Positions 36,632 through 49,600 of a stretch of 64,000 bases of DNA are shown in pieces. Origin of the DNA: Powellomyces hirtus (taxonomy: Eukaryota > Chytridiomycota > Chytridiomycetes > Spizellomycetales > Powellomycetaceae); the NCBI GenBank assembly GCA_025526995.1, contig JAHLKG010000004.1, positions 930,001 through 994,000 on the forward strand, read 5' to 3'. Below the pieces are notes generated by a model that was given only the letters and a program-made list of their open reading frames with translations, was not told the origin of the DNA and searched no databases. Position 1 is the stretch's first letter. Each line of letters opens with the position of its first letter. The translations under genes and the position numbers were made by a program.

Positions 36632-38544
36632 ATGGCCGAGAATCCCGTGTATCGCACCGGCTTCGGTCTGCTCGTGATAACATGTGCTGCGGCGAGCTAC
36701 TATTCTCGTGAGAGCGCAGCTCCCGACTCGAAGGCGATTAATATGAGGCGCAATTCAGCTGGGAGCAACGGCAATCAAGAAGATGAGCTCAACAACGAAA
36801 CGGAAGAGCTGCCGTCTCCCGTGAGTGCCGAGAAGGAAGCTGCGCTTTATGAGGGGTTCAAGAGAAACTACCTCTTGGTCTATTCGCTGGTGATGAGTAA
36901 GTGCATGGCCTTTGGTAGACAGAGAGAGCTTTGCGCTATCTGTTTCTCTTGACGCTGCATGAATGCGCAGGTCTCGTCTGACATTGTCGTTTGCAGTGGC
37001 GGATTGGCTGCAAGGACCGTCTACGTATCCGCTGTACAAATTTTATGGCTATGAACTGAGCGACATTGCCATCCTCTTTGTCGTGGGGTTCCTGTCATCC
37101 GCTATATTTGGAACTCTCATTGGATCATTTGCCGACAGGGCGTAAGAATCAACAAGCGAAACCCCCAATTGCTGCACACCGAGAATAGGCTGTGTTGACC
37201 CGCTCATTCTCTTGCAGGGGAAGGAAACTGGCGTGTCTGATGTTTTGTGTGATCTACTCGGCATCGTGTTTGACCAAGCTGTCATCAGATTTCTCTGTTT
37301 TGCTTATCGGGCGATTGCTGGGCGGAATTTCTACCTCGTTGCTCTTCTCTGTCTTTGAATCCTGGATGGTCAGCGAGCATCTATCCCGAGGTAAAAATAC
37401 AGACGCGGCCACTAAGACTTTTACTGTATCTCCATCATTGTTGCTCATATTCGATTTCGATTAATAGGTTTTAGAGAAGCGTTGCTGTCAGACACCTTCT
37501 CTTGGTCCACATTCCTCAACGGCCTGGTCGCCATCATGTCGGGAATCTTGGCCAACTTTCTGTCTGAGCAATTTGGCTTCGTTGCCCCGTTCATGGGATC
37601 TATGGCTTTCCTGATTGTGGCTGGCGTTGTAGTCCAGGGGACGTGGAGGGAGAACTACGGAAGCGACAAACCGAGCTCTGGCGGAGGTTCATCCATTCGT
37701 GATGCTGCAAGGGCTATCTGGCAAGGTGACAAATCGTTCGATTCAAGCCTGAGGAAGCTTCTTGAGCTTACACTACACTTGAACTCATTCTGTCAGACCC
37801 CGCCATCCTCGCGGTCGGCGTCATGCAATGCTTTTTCGAATCGGCAATGTACACGTTCGTGTTCCTCTGGTCTCCGGTTCTCGAACACGCTTCTGGTATG
37901 CGGCCAATGCAGATGTTGGCTTTTGCGCTCATCGATCAAAATGCTCACCCCTCTTTGTTTGTGTTTTCAAGCATCCGGCAACATCCCGTTCGGCGTTGTA
38001 TTTGCGGCATTCATGGTCTCGATCATGATTGGATCCGTGATTTTCAAGGTTCTCCTCCGCGGTGGCGCAAAGCATGAGGATATTGCCTTCGGAACATTCG
38101 GACTCGCCACCCTTGCCCTTCTGATTCCCGTCTTTGCAACTGTAAGTCTGACATCTTCTTCACATCCTCACACACTGTCATTTAGTGAATCTCATCCACG
38201 ACGACCTTGGCGGCGCGTTTGCTTAGGACGAGCTCACAATCTTTGTGTCGTTCAACTTGTTCGAGCTGTGCTGCGGGCTCTACTTTCCCACACTCGGGAC
38301 TTTGCGATCAAAACTCGTTCCAGAAGCAACGCGGTCTACCATCATGAACGTGTTCCGCGTCCCGCTCAACCTCATCGTCGTGGTTGCCTTGCTCAAGGTC
38401 GACGCACTCAAGTCCTCCACACTGTTTGCCATCTGCGCCTCCCTCGTCGGTGTAAGCATGGCATTTGCAAACAGGTTGAGGAGTCGCGTCCACAACAGAT
38501 CTGCTAAACATGTGCCTGTGGCGCACGCGGACAATGGGCACTAA
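36632..38544 (+). CDS. MFSD5-like major facilitator (molybdate-anion transporter family)
   Basis: Polytopic transporter of the MFS, group of MFSD5/MOT2. Seven exons: 36632-36896, 36997-37141, 37218-37390, 37468-37725, 37797-37895, 37972-38141, 38227-38544; 475 residues in frame. TM1 is followed by a hydrophilic loop, then the conserved MADWLQGPSTYPLYKFYGY. Seen next are the MFS loop 2-3 motif GSFADRAGRK (37125-37232), LLGGISTSLLFSVFESWMVS, a DPAILAVGVMQCFFESAMY helix, FVFLWSPVLE, and ELCCGLYFPTLGTLRS near TM11. Twelve helices are consistent with the hydrophobic pattern. Substrate specificity (molybdate) is inferred from the family only. Confidence 0.88.
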
Positions 38545-38831
38545 ATGAGATTTTCCAATGTGGAGAAGTCTGGCTAGGACACTTTGTCATACTCTACACC
38601 TGCTATATAGGGTGCTGGACTTTTTCATGGCTCTCTTGTACATTTTCGGACTGGCTGAGCAGAGACTGAAGTGAAAAAGGGTTTTTGAACTAAGAAGTAC
38701 AATATTGAAAACAATATACAATTTTGCAATTACCCCACCACTGCATCTAAAAAAAACCCTTCTAAGAGATATTCCCTTCTCCGCTACTGCCAAGCACATG
38801 CAACCGAGAACAAATGTGGTATGTGTGTGTC

Positions 38832-40670
38832 TCAAAGGTAGCCACCATTATTGCCCAACAGGCCGGCCAAACTCTCCGTCTCCTCCATGGCGCCGAGAAC
38901 ATCGTGGTGCTGGACCATGCCGCCAGCGACGAAAGATCCTACGCCCAATGCACTCCCGCTCTCACCCACAGCAGCAGCGGCCGCAACAGCCGCTGCCCTC
39001 TGCGCCGCACTCTCTCGAGGCGGTCGTGGAGGGTTGCCGCATCGATCTTTGCCAAAGTTGATCCTGTATTGCCCATAGCCTCTGGTCTCGTCGCCCTTCA
39101 GGGTCTCCACCGCCTTGACGGCGCTGGTGAGGTCCACAAAGTTGACGAAACCAATGTTTTTGTCGGCAATGATGTTGACCAGCTCAATGTCTCCAAACTC
39201 GCTGAAGTCTTTGCGCAGACTATCTTCGGAAATGCTATCGTCGATGGCACCAATGTAGACGTTCCGGGACGCACCGGATTGTACCGCGGACGCGATGGAT
39301 GGAGGAAGTGGCGTGGGTTTGCCCCAGCCAATTTTGAGACGCTTGCCTTTCAGCACCAGTCCCTCGTAGCTGCCGCGGTTGTAGAAGTTCAGAGCAGATG
39401 CCGGTTCGATGAAGGTGACAAAGGCAATGTTCTTGTCGGGCATGTATTTGATGTTTTGCAGGATACCTCCACGAATGACCTTGAGGTTATTGAATCCACA
39501 GGTTAACAATGAGCGACCCACTTGAGGGATTCTAAACAGGTTCCCTCTTTTGATGACACTTACATCGCACAGGTCTTTGGTTGTCACATCCGGGTGGATG
39601 CTTCCGAGGTAAACCGTTCTGTTAGCTCCCCCACTGGAATTCAATCCGTTATATGGATCGCCAAAGCCCAGGCCGTAACCAACTCCAACCAGACTCTGTC
39701 CATATGAGACCCCATTTCCATACACCATACCACCAGGAGTTGCGGGGGGCGACGATCGAGAGCTTCCGGACGCACTTTTGAGATGGTACGCACATCGATC
39801 TTTCCCGTAGTTTACACGACGGGTAGCCCATCGTGGATCGTTCGGTAAGCTCTGCACTGCTTTCATGGCGGCAACGATGCTTGCCATATGCACAAATGCG
39901 ATCCGCTTCTCGGAAAGTATCTTGACCTGGTCGATAGGACCAAACCGTCCGAATTCTTGCGCAAGAATCGCTTCAGTGACAGTCTCATCAATGTTTCCAA
40001 CGAAGACGTTTCGGGAAGCACCGCCCTGAACAGCGGCAAGAACTGTAGGCGGGATAGTCGAGTGCTTGCCCCATCCGACCTTAAGCTCCTGGTTTCCGAG
40101 ATGAATGCGTCTGGTTTGGCAGTCGGCATGGAATGTATGTGCTGAAGATGCTTCTACAAATGTTATGAAGGCGCAGTTCTTTTCTTCCAGTATCTTCACT
40201 TGCTCCAAGGACCCGCCTTTCACTAGATTGATGACTTCTTCATAAGTCACAAGAGTAGGCAAATTGCCGAGGTAGATTGTTCGCATCGAATGATTGTAGC
40301 CTTGGGCATTCTGGAATGATTGGCTGCCGTGGAATGGGAGATGAGGGAAGTGGGAGGAGTAACCGTTTGGCGAGAATTGAGGGCCTGATGGGAATTGACT
40401 ATGGCCCATCCCTTGGAACGACGGGAGCCCTTGATTACCGCTCTGGTGCTGCTGATGGCTGGGCATTCCAGCCATTCCACCCATGCCGCTCAAGACATTC
40501 ATATACTGATTCATAGAGCCGAATTGTTGGTAAAGTTCAGCGTTGGACGGGCTAAATCCGTTCGGTGGGCTCGCGCCAAGAGGATATCCGTACGGAGCTT
40601 GCGGGCTGAATCGCGGCTTTTTGTAATTGTCGACAGGTGGCTGCGGACCGTAGTCGTTGCTGCGCTTCAT
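38832..40670 (-). CDS. Four-RRM RNA-binding protein (Nrd1/Msa2-type)
   Basis: Fungal RNA-binding regulator; S. pombe Nrd1 represses differentiation genes and binds myosin mRNA. Two exons, 40670-39564 and 39479-38832, 584 residues; the 84-nt intron (39480-39563) lies in RRM3 and keeps frame if retained. The N-terminus is Gly/Pro/Gln/Met-rich. RRM1 RNP2 is TIYLGNLP with CAFITFVEA as RNP1. RRM2 has NVFVGNI and IAFVHMAS, RRM3 TVYLGSI and IAFVTFIEP, RRM4 NVYIGAI and IGFVNFVD. Each pair of RRMs ends in a GWGKxxxxPP or NFGKDRCxxP spacer, the signature of this family. Ala-rich C-terminus. Confidence 0.9.
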   Translation of the reverse strand: MKRSNDYGPQPPVDNYKKPRFSPQAPYGYPLGASPPNGFSPSNAELYQQFGSMNQYMNVLSGMGGMAGMPSHQQHQSGNQGLPSFQGMGHSQFPSGPQFSPNGYSSHFPHLPFHGSQSFQNAQGYNHSMRTIYLGNLPTLVTYEEVINLVKGGSLEQVKILEEKNCAFITFVEASSAHTFHADCQTRRIHLGNQELKVGWGKHSTIPPTVLAAVQGGASRNVFVGNIDETVTEAILAQEFGRFGPIDQVKILSEKRIAFVHMASIVAAMKAVQSLPNDPRWATRRVNYGKDRCAYHLKSASGSSRSSPPATPGGMVYGNGVSYGQSLVGVGYGLGFGDPYNGLNSSGGANRTVYLGSIHPDVTTKDLCDVSVIKRGNLFRIPQVGRSLLTCGFNNLKVIRGGILQNIKYMPDKNIAFVTFIEPASALNFYNRGSYEGLVLKGKRLKIGWGKPTPLPPSIASAVQSGASRNVYIGAIDDSISEDSLRKDFSEFGDIELVNIIADKNIGFVNFVDLTSAVKAVETLKGDETRGYGQYRINFGKDRCGNPPRPPRESAAQRAAAVAAAAAVGESGSALGVGSFVAGGMVQHHDVLGAMEETESLAGLLGNNGGYL

Positions 40671-43200
40671 AGCGGCAAGTGCCGGAGGAAGTAAAGACGG
40701 CAGTTTGCTAAGCGATGAATGCGATCAACAATCATGCCATTGACAGTTTGTGTGAGCGCAATTACATACCTTTCTTTCGAGTGCGACACCAAGGGGTTGT
40801 CGCGATAAAATTACGATGGCGAAAAAATCAACTATGATACTGTAAACAAAAACATCATGATGAGTGACTGCACTGTAATCAGTAATGATGTGCTGATCTT
40901 TGGAACTCACAGAACTCCACAGATACTATGGTAAAACAACGACCTCTTAATCAGGCTGCTCCGAGAACGGTAGCTGGGAAAAAGGGTGGAACATGTTGAT
41001 TAGAAAGTGTAAACGGAGAAAAGGAGTCCTTATCGTCGTTGGAAAGAAACCACACCTCGGAATACGGCAAAGGGGTATAAAATGTATACAAAAGCGAATG
41101 GAAACTTGACACAAAGAACGTGTGAATGAAAGTAAGGCGTATTTTACTGTGAACGAGCGGATGGAAAAAACCGTGAAGTACAAGGGCAAACAGGGTTAAG
41201 ACAAAGAATTCACAGGATGGTTTGGGGTATGGCCCACTCCAATCAAGTTCCCAAAAACATGAACTCAGGGAGCGGGATGTCATTGCAGGGGGGAAGTGGG
41301 GGTACTCTCTTACCAGGTGCAAGCGTTTACGCACAAACAACTGGAGGAACATAAGCAGGAAAGCAAATGATACCGGAAGCTGACTATCGGGCGGGCGGCA
41401 AGGGTGAGTGCCACTGACGACAGAAAGGTTGCTCAATAGCACACCACTGACATGTCGCACCACTTACCTGTGAGAGATCACTTGCGAGGGGGAGGGAAGC
41501 AGGGCTGGCGCCTGACCGTCAATGTAAATACGTGAGAGCGGCCGAGGAGTCCCAGCAACTTTTGCTTGTAATCAGACCAGCGAGCGTTCGTTCACCACTG
41601 GCAGCAGCAGCAGCAAGTCGAAAAGCGCACACCGTTTTTGCAGGTCGTGCAAGCCGTGTGCGTACCGCCAAACTGACGAGCCGCCAGACTCACTCAAGTC
41701 ACTGGGAAGTCTCTCATCCGAAATTTTCTTATCGCCACAACTAGGCGCTCCTTCGCGTTGACTTTTGCTCTCATTCCATCCAATGTGGAGCCAATCTGGC
41801 GTAGAGTTCCACATCATGCATAAGCGTAATTATCAACACTCCGCCTCTCCGACGATGGGCGCACAGCTTTACAACGCAAACAATGATGATGGGAAAATTA
41901 TGATTTGAGCAGACAAAGTAGATTGTGCAAGTCGCAGAGGAAAACAAATGAGAGCGGATAATAAAAATGAAGGCGCTAGAGCGTTCTACCCGAGCATTCA
42001 TGATACATTGCGCGAGTGCATTCAGTGCGTACTTCTCATATGGAACAAAGCCGCGTGGGATGAGGACAATTTCTCTCAATAAGGTTGGAAGGCAATGTTC
42101 GGTTGTGTTCTTTCGCTCATAGGAAGAGCTCCACACACAGTTGAAGAGTCACAAAGTCTTTTAAAATGACGTAAGGCGTAGATGGTTGCGGAGCTGTCCG
42201 AGCGATGCTTGGAAGGTTTAGCGTAAGTTCTGGTAAACGGGAGCCTCCCGGCCTGATGCTTTGACCGATGGTAGCAGTATGCGGTGAGGAATGGCAAGGG
42301 AAACTGTCTCGGTTATGCCGGCCATCTATCTATCTATCTTTGTGAGAAACTCAGTCGGACTCGAGCAGGAAAGACGTGTTCCCACGCCCTGCAAGTGGTG
42401 GTCCAAAAGATGACTGACTGCCGGTCGCTACCATTTAATGTCGGCCTGAACAATACTTCAGCACATAACACTTGCAAAGCCCTTGTACAATGTGTATTTG
42501 GCGTGGTCTTAGTACGCAAATGCGATAAGCGATCGTGGGAAGACGCGATATGCGAATTCGGCTGACCTCAACAAAGATATTCAGATTGAATCCTTCCAAA
42601 GCAGTGATATCTCTCATGTGGCCACAATGCTGGTTTGCACTTCCGCCCAGGCTCCATTGCATTGTTGAAACTACTTCACGCTGCAAATACGCTATTGCAG
42701 CCGTCTCTTTGTCCTATAAAGACCGCCCTCTAACGTCGACTCAACCAACATATTGCCCTATAAGCCATCACATCCTTCAGAGGCTGTATTCCACTGGATG
42801 GAGAGCCATCGCCCGTCATCCTCAGTACAGTAGTCCCTTCGCTTGTCGCACGTGCCATCGAGAAACCACTTTATGAGAGTGTCTTCCGACGCGTCTTCCG
42901 AGTCCCACCAAAGATGATTACATAGCCCTACCACGCGTTTCCATTCGCTGCTTCATTCCCCTTGCACGCGTAATAACTTCCCCTGGGCCCTCTTTTCGCA
43001 TTCTGGACTCGACTAGACACCACTCTGCTTCCCTAATTCGCCCGATAAAACGTCATCCGCACCACACTGACAAATATGCTTTGGCCAATCGCTGCGTCGC
43101 TGCAACGCACGTTGCCATTGCCCCACCGCTCTGCCTGCCTTTTTTGTTTTCTACATGGCTGGGCCACCCGCAGTCCAGCCCAAACGCACCCAAATCCCCA
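40671..43200. other. Long non-coding or unannotated stretch
   Basis: 2.5 kb between the RRM gene and the CT-rich promoter-like segment. The 513-nt minus-strand frame at 40951-41463 is rich in Phe/Leu/Ser and lacks homology. It probably reflects 5' UTR or intergenic pyrimidine-rich DNA. A CTAT tetranucleotide run sits near 42324-42340. Confidence 0.4.
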
Positions 43201-43233
43201 AATCCCCTCCAACCGCACCAGCTCCAAAATTTC

Positions 43234-43415
43234 TATAAAAGCCTGCCAGTTTTTCGCCCCCCTCCCTTTCTCTCCATCTTCCCTCATTCCACTCTCGAGT
43301 TCCCACTCTACCTACTTCCCTCTCCCTTTCTCTCGACCTCCCTCTCTCCATTCGCCACTCTCGGCTTCTCTCTTCTCACCCCGCTTTCTCACTCGGCATT
43401 GAGCTCTCCGGTCTC
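43234..43415 (+). promoter_or_regulatory. TATA box and CT-rich tract
   Basis: TATAAAAG at 43234-43241 is followed by about 150 nt that is almost wholly C and T on the plus strand (43255-43415). Pyrimidine tracts just downstream of a TATA box are usual at strong fungal transcription starts. No protein frame follows; the structured repeats begin directly after. Confidence 0.5.
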
Positions 43416-43419
43416 GTGA

Positions 43420-44330
43420 CGACCTAAATCTCGGCAAGGCAGTCTTCCAGAATGACTCTAAACTTCTTGGGGTCTGAGCCCGACCTTAAACCTCAGGGTC
43501 GTCTTCGGGCGGCCCGAGTCCTGAGATGACTATAAACTCATCGAACTACCTCGAGTCTGATTCTCCTTCGGGGGATAGGTAGGCAGCGGCCTTCGGGTCG
43601 TCCGACTCGGGTCTAGAGACGACCATAACCTCCGGTTTGACCTCTGGGAATGATCACCGAGTCTTGAGACCTGACTATAAAAGCATCAGAACTACCTCGA
43701 GTCTGATTCTCCTTCGGGGGATAGGTAGGAGCGGCCTGCGGGTCGTCCGACTCGGGTCTAGAGACGACCATAACCTCCGGTGCCCCCCCTCCCCCCACCG
43801 GTCCGCCGATGACGTTAAAGCTCCCGGGCAGTTGGTTGATTGGTTGGTCAGTTGGTTGGTTGGTTGGTCAGTTGGTTGGTTGGTCAGTTGGTTGGTTGGT
43901 CAGTTGGTTGGTTGGTCCGTTGGTTGGTTGGTCAGTTGGTCAGTTGGTTGGTTGGTTGATTGGTTGGTCAAAACTACCTCGAGTCTGATTCCTCTTTAGG
44001 GGGATAGGTAGGCAGCGACATGGGTCGTGCGACTCGGGTCTAGAGACGACCATAACCTCCGGTGTGACCTACGAGGAAGATCATCGAGAACTACCACGAG
44101 TCTGATTCCTCTTTAGGAGGATAGGTAGGCAGCGACATGGGTCGTGCGACTCGGGTCTAGAGAGAACTACTCATATGGTAGGTCTTTTGGCTGGCCCTCA
44201 TTCCCCCACGGGAATACGTAGCGGTCTAGAGACGACCCAAACCTCTGTCCGCCGATGATGTTAAACTCTTGGAGTAGCGAGGGGACCTTTACGCTCGCTC
44301 CGTCCGCTTTATGACGTTGAACTCTTGTTT
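43420..44330 (+). repeat. Array of structured ~90-nt repeats with UUCG hairpins
   Basis: Four copies of one element: 43543-43635, 43689-43781, 43972-44063 and 44088-44163 (last truncated). In copy 1, CTACCT (43546-43551) pairs with AGGTAG (43577-43582). An inner TCTCC/GGGGA stem closes a TTCG loop (43562-43575), and CGGCC/GGTCG closes another TTCG loop (43587-43600). Later copies change bases in both stem arms but keep pairing, for example G-T to A-T in the second stem and T-G to T-A in the first. A further 7-bp stem with a TTCG loop is at 43497-43514. A looser motif of the form GAYGAYnnTAAACTC recurs about ten times. This suggests an RNA with conserved structure rather than coding DNA. Confidence 0.7.
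43829..43970 (+). repeat. TTGG minisatellite
   Basis: About 140 nt built from TTGG steps with CAG, GAT and CCG interruptions, roughly a 16-nt unit of the type TTGGTTGGTTGGTCAG. It lies between copies 2 and 3 of the structured element. Dense GG pairs could form two-tier G-quadruplexes. Confidence 0.9.
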
Positions 44331-45039
44331 GAACCAAGGCAACTGAGAGTCATGCATGGTCATATCTTGTCGCACGGGAGGGTAATGGGCATGCGTTGTC
44401 CTCCAATTACCAAGACATCGCCGCTACGTCGCTTATTGGTCGCTACGTTCCACTCCTCTAGTTTTCGCAAATGCATGTGTGCCGTTTGCTTTCAGTCAGG
44501 CTCATATATCATTGCTCCGCATGTGCCGTTCACCCTAGTCGAATACATTGCTGATACGCATATTCATTTCGGCCGTGCTGATTTTCGGTCTGAATAGCCT
44601 GCAATGCCCATGTTCGTATCCGTAAGTTGATTTTGAACACTTTCGAACGCCACGTATTTCCTGCCGTCCGATTTCCTGCCGTGTACGCTGCGGGTTGCGT
44701 GCCCTTATGAGACTTTCGATGTTGAACGTCTTTGTTGTCGCAGTGTCATGAGCACATTGCATCATTGACAAGGGTATGTCACGACAAACGGCCTTTCTTT
44801 ATGTGGTACGACCGAGTCAGTAGACCAAGGCAAGGCTATTTATGAATTTGTTACGCCATTGTACAACGCAAAAGTGATACAGAAATAGCCCGAATTCCAC
44901 AGGGAGTAGCTGTCCTCTGCCACCATGTTGACGCATGCATGCATGAGACGGAAATGGCTGGAAACTACCAGAACTGTCATGATCGTATTTATTGAGTTGA
45001 TTTTTTGATGCAGGAATAAATTTTGGCTTCACATAAGAT
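44331..45039. other. Gap downstream of the repeat array
   Basis: 0.7 kb up to the end of the Rab11 gene. No supported ORF. It must contain the Rab11 3' UTR near 44900-45039. Confidence 0.4.
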
Positions 45040-46283
<1,244 letters not shown>

Positions 46284-46627
46284 CTTGCTCAGTTCACGAA
46301 GGCAATCGGAATTGTCGCTTGTTCCTTCCGCTTTTGTATTGAACCCAGGTTCTGCTTAGATGCTCGAATCGGGTGATCAGCTATGATCCTTAAGTTGTTG
46401 CAGAGTGTCTAAGATTGCTGAGTAGGTGTGTGGCTGTGTGATAAACGGTTTCGACGGCCTGTTTGACGGCCAGTCCAAACAGGTGACATAATCATAGTGG
46501 CTTGGTCAGGCTATGCAGAATCCCATGGGTTTCTTCCTGCGATGCCGTACGTATTAGATTATGATCTTCTAAATCATTTGATCATGGACAACTTCTAGCA
46601 CAACTACACAGAAATATGTACTCCATT
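46284..46627. promoter_or_regulatory. Rab11 promoter and RecQ 3' flank
   Basis: 344 nt between the Rab11 start and the RecQ stop, both on the minus strand. No further feature seen. Confidence 0.45.
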
Positions 46628-49600
46628 TCAATAGCCGTTCAGCTTGAGGAACTCGCGTTTAAGATCATCCCATACGATCTTCACTGTCGGTTCTTCGTGT
46701 CGAATCTCCTTGACGCGCTGCATCCACTTGTTTTTGTAAACGTTGCATATTTTGCTGGCCAGAAAACACTGGTTTTCGATAGATGCCGCAACGTATTCCA
46801 AGAGTTTCCTTTCATGCACAAGATTGATAAGTTGGTTTGTATGCGATCCGACATTTGTCAGGCGAACGTACCCTCGTTGTTCTTCATCCAATATCCCATC
46901 TAACATACCCCAAGCCCATGACGCGTCGTCGTCCGGTCTCATCGAGATCCCCAGTGCTTTCAACAGTTGCAGGTAGCCTCTCTCGCGATCATCACAGGAG
47001 AGGTCGGCAACGTGATGTGTGTCCGAAATGATCAGCGGATGCTGTGTCTTGGCCATTTCCCTGGCACTGACTGAACCAACGTTCGGTCAGTTTCTGACGA
47101 GGAGCTATGGAGACACCAGTGTTCGTACCAAATGTCACTTCTCTGTTGGTTTGGCGGCCCAGTAATTCGAAGCGCGACACAGTAACATCCTTGATTCGCC
47201 GTCCAGCACCAGTACGGAATCCGAAACCTTCCTCATCCGAACCGCTTCCTATGTTGTCCACGGTGTACCGTGACTTCTTGGACCTGGAATAATCCTCTCC
47301 ACCGACTATGCCAAAGTCCAGCGATGACTCGCCCCCGATGGTCCGTTTCTGCTTGACGGGAGCCACCCAGCTCCCGTCCTTCAACCGCAGATTGCTGCGT
47401 CGCCGGTGAGATTGTGGCTCTTCTCGAGGAAACAAAGAAATGAACCTACCCTCCAGCTTCGAATTGCTTGGCGCTCATGAAACCACCCGCTTCGGCAGGC
47501 GGGGCCAGAGCTTTCGTCTTTGCTTTTGCGAGTGTTTTGGGGTCTTTGCACACATCACATCGCTTGGACGGGCACAAAACTTCTGTTGTTAGCCCACTGG
47601 CGCCAAAATATTGATCTATGAAAACATGTCTGCACGTTTTGACATTTTCGCAGTATTCTACCATCTGCAGGGGCCAAGGTGAGCTGTAGAAGGCCAAGAT
47701 TTGGTTCGGATTTGTACATTACTTTACTGAAGCTTTCGAACGCATTTCTTCGCGTATTTTCGGTCGAACTCGTGTCTTGCTGAAGGAGGTAAATTTGCCG
47801 ATCACGATCTTGGTGACTGTAATAGAGCACGCACCGGGAGGCCTTGCCATCTCGGCCCGCCCGACCGCTCTCCTGATAGTACGCTTTTGAAATATCAGCA
47901 CATCAATAGACCGAGGGAAGATAAATACATCCAGCCACCTACCTTCAAGAGACTTGGAGAGATCCCAATGTATCACGAACCGCACGTCTTTTTTGTCTAT
48001 GCCCATCCCGAAACTGATGGTGGCAACAACCACGTCGACCACATCGATTTGCGGTGTGACGTTCTCCGACACTTTGTCCGAAGGCATGACAGTACTGAAT
48101 GCATCCGTGCCGCTCCAAGCTGTCAACACTGCCCTTCTCTCTGTATCCTTCAGTCCAGCATGATAACTTCTGGCGCGGACTCCATCCGCCCGGAGTTTCT
48201 CACTAACGTCATCGCAACTACTTCGCGTGGCACAATAGATAATGCCGCATACACCCTCCGCCCGCTCCCCAGTCGTGGTGCCCTGAGCCAACCTCTTTTT
48301 CCGATTATCATAGATTGTTTTGAGGAAATGCAGTACGTCCTGATAGGGATCGTTGGACGTATCCGGAGTCTTAAATCTGACCTCATAGTGCAAGTTCGCT
48401 CGGTTGAAGGTAGAGACAAACACAGCAAGCTCGGGTGGAGCGGGCAGATGTAGTTGTTTGATGATGTCTGCACGGACGCTGTGGTAATGTTGGCTCAGGA
48501 ATTTCAAGCGTCGCTGTTCAAATAAGGATTTTTTACCTTTCAGTCGCTGTGGCAGTGAGGGCCATAATGGGTGTAGAAGGAAAGTTATCTTTGAACCATC
48601 GGAGTTTCCGATAATCGGATCTGATTGGTTGATCACTTTGAGTCCGCAAGCAAACTCGGATTCTCGGCTGGTAATATAGTACGCACCGGAAATCATGGCC
48701 CCATTCGGATATGCAGTGTGCCTCATCCACCACCAGTCGTGCAAGCATGGATCGGGTATGAAGTTTGATTAAGGTAGAGCGGAAAGCTTCCGTCGCCATC
48801 AATTCTGGAGTCTGAGTTTGCAGTCAACAGGCAGAACATGTTTGAGAAACGCTTCGGCTGCTTACAACTATTTCGAGACATCAGTGTCTGAACAAACGTG
48901 CCGCCCCAACTGTGTCACTACTTTGCCTACCGTATAATAGTTTGACGGTAGGTTGCGGACGAGTAAGATCTAATAGGACCTGGGAAACCGACCTTGAGCA
49001 CAAGGCACTTTCCAGTTTATGACATGTAGCACACAAACCTCCTTTCTCTCTTTCGCCTTCAGCACAGAGTTGAGAGTCGCAGCATTGACGCCAATCTTGT
49101 TCAACGCGTCCACTTGATTTTGCTATCATTGCCCCAATCAGATCAACCATCTTACGCGGCGGAAAACCCGGCACAAACTCACGATCAGGGCTGGATGGAC
49201 CAGAAGCCATTGTCAGACATACGTAGCATCAAAAAAACATGCTAAACCAGGGAAATACCGAGAAGTGGAGACACCACTAAAGTGACACCGTTATCAACAA
49301 CCGCGGGCAGTTGGTAGGTGAGCGACTTGCCGCCACCTATTGTGTCAATTCGCGGTTGAGGCTCTGGATAGACTCAAGACTTTTCATGCAACATGACGCA
49401 ACCTGTCGGCATGAGTACTAAACAATCTTTGCCTGAGAGCAAGAGTTTAGCCGTCAGTCAGACGGAGAGAGGCGGCCGCTAAATTTCACAAGCATACCAG
49501 CCAGGGTGGCATTTATGACATCTTCTTGCATTCCACGGAAGTCATCCAGACCAAAAACTGCATTGCAACCTAACGTTAACCAATTCGGATAGCATGCTCT

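Noticed and set aside
40951..41463. Minus-strand frame of 170 codons upstream of the RRM gene
   Set aside because: Phe/Leu/Ser-rich composition from pyrimidine-rich DNA, no domain, no partner exons; more likely leader or intergenic sequence.
43637..43999. Plus-strand frame with repeated Leu-Val-Gly-Trp
   Set aside because: Simple translation of the TTGG minisatellite.
48881..49210. Minus-strand frame starting [12 protein letters not shown] inside the RecQ gene
   Set aside because: It runs through introns in a frame different from the helicase; the spliced model explains the region better.
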